A DNA stretch of 64,000 nt from Pseudophaeobacter sp. (lineage in GTDB: Bacteria; Pseudomonadota; Alphaproteobacteria; Rhodobacterales; Rhodobacteraceae). Below, one piece after another: positions 63,308 through 64,000 of the stretch (position 1 is its first letter; each line of letters starts with the position of its first letter). Where the stretch lies: assembly GCA_027019165.1 (NCBI GenBank), contig JALUXC010000017.1, forward strand, positions 310,001-374,000, in the 5' to 3' direction. The translations under genes were made by a program, and so were the position numbers. The notes beneath the pieces were generated by a model. It did no database searches. It saw only the letters and a program-made list of their open reading frames with translations, and had not been told where the DNA came from.

Positions 63308-64000
63308 ATGCCCGAAGCCCTTGATGACTACCGATTGCTGGCAAGGCGTTTGCAGGTAGAGGCGGTTGCGCTGGTGCCAGGGCCGAACTTCACACGGGCG
63401 CTGGGGCATAGCTTCATGAGCCATGAACGCCCCTTTTTGCTCGTGGTTCCTGCCGAGGGCGTACCGGCCGCGATTGTGCCCAATCTGGAGCTTGGCTCGT
63501 GGGAGCAGGTGGGGTTTAAGGGGGCTGTTTTCGATTGGCGCGATCAGGATGGGTATGCGCCTGCCTTTGCCGCCCTGGCGTCACATATGCCACTGAAGCG
63601 TCTCGCCGTCGAAGGGCAGGTCATGCGTGTTTTTGTGCATCATGCCTTGAGACAGGCCATGCCGGATCTTGAAATTCTGGATGCGGAACGTGAAATCTCG
63701 GGTCTGCGGATGATCAAAAGCGCGTCTGACATCGCAGCGTTGGAGGCCGCAATCGGCTTGTCGGAAAGAGCCTTGTTCAAAGTGCTTGAGGGCGTGCGGA
63801 TCGGGCAGACCGAAAAGGAGATCGAAGGCGCCCTCATCCAGGCTTTGTTTGCCGAAGGGGCGGACAATCTGGCATTTTCGCCCATCGTTGCAGCTGCCGA
63901 CAACTCGGCGCGCCCTCATGCCCATGCGCGCGCTGACTATGAGGTGCAGTCAGGGGATGCCCTGCTGTTTGATTTCGGCGCGCGAAAGGACGGGTTCTGT
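63308..64000 (+). CDS. M24 family (Xaa-Pro) peptidase, 3' end outside window
   Basis: 231 codons are open from ATG 63308 (GGAG upstream) to the window end without a stop. N-terminal creatinase-like domain (about 1-125), then the start of the pita-bread catalytic domain: G-L-R-M-I-K-S-A-S-D-I-A-A-L-E-A-A, F-S-P-I-V-A-A-A-D-N-S-A-R-P-H-A (His side of the active site) and L-L-F-D-F-G-A-R-K-D-G-F-C, whose first Asp is a metal ligand. Proline-specific aminopeptidase or dipeptidase, cytoplasmic. Confidence 0.88.
   Translation, partial: MPEALDDYRLLARRLQVEAVALVPGPNFTRALGHSFMSHERPFLLVVPAEGVPAAIVPNLELGSWEQVGFKGAVFDWRDQDGYAPAFAALASHMPLKRLAVEGQVMRVFVHHALRQAMPDLEILDAEREISGLRMIKSASDIAALEAAIGLSERALFKVLEGVRIGQTEKEIEGALIQALFAEGADNLAFSPIVAAADNSARPHAHARADYEVQSGDALLFDFGARKDGFC

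Overview
The window looks like a piece of chromosome from a marine alphaproteobacterium of the Rhodobacterales (Roseobacter group). The evidence is the GcrA cell-cycle regulator, the DUF1467, DUF6455 and EI24 families, the methylmalonyl-CoA epimerase and MeaB genes, and a mostly GC-rich composition (near 60% by eye) with alpha-type gene order. No genus can be fixed without a database search. Gene density is high, and no rRNA, tRNA, CRISPR array or prophage was seen.

Layout. 1-4.8 kb: 3' end of an RND efflux pump, a 24-residue lipoprotein gene, a delta-class carbonic anhydrase, an unknown protein and a PRMT-like methyltransferase. 4.8-10.3 kb: carB and aspS, divergent. 10.4-18.5 kb: a receiver protein followed by a 46-residue membrane protein, mce, small housekeeping or DUF genes, two adjacent DUF6455 paralogues and rimO. 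18.5-19.9 kb: a lower-GC PD-(D/E)XK nuclease-like gene. 20-26.8 kb: an AsmA-like protein and a four-gene capsule operon (kpsT-kpsE-kdsA-phosphomutase). 27-34.8 kb: a uracil-DNA glycosylase-like protein, SseB-like, YghU, YHS, AraC/cupin/DUF2000, gcrA, an ABC-2 permease and an EamA transporter.

35-45.2 kb: argD-argF, preceded by a 17-codon open frame with four consecutive Arg codons (a candidate arginine attenuator); an isochorismatase-like protein; a PiT phosphate transporter with a Pho-box-like triple repeat in front of it; Nudix, SDR, hrpB, meaB and rpmB. 45.3-47.6 kb: a copper-chaperone pair, cobB and a decayed IS5-family transposase. 47.6-54.2 kb: a two-component system divergent from a complete carbohydrate ABC transporter, with a 10-bp-period direct repeat between them. 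54.6-63 kb: a trypsin-like protease and a type I secretion cluster (HlyD, ABC, TolC) with its likely substrate, a small BapA-like Ig-repeat adhesin. The window ends inside an M24 peptidase gene.

The points most worth checking are the Arg-codon leader at 35013-35066, the Pho-box-like repeat at 39554-39582, the operator-like repeat at 49854-49872, two small genes (1680-1754 and 10394-10534), and a dispersed family of GC-rich palindromes. All assignments come from reading the sequence by eye; no search or alignment was run.
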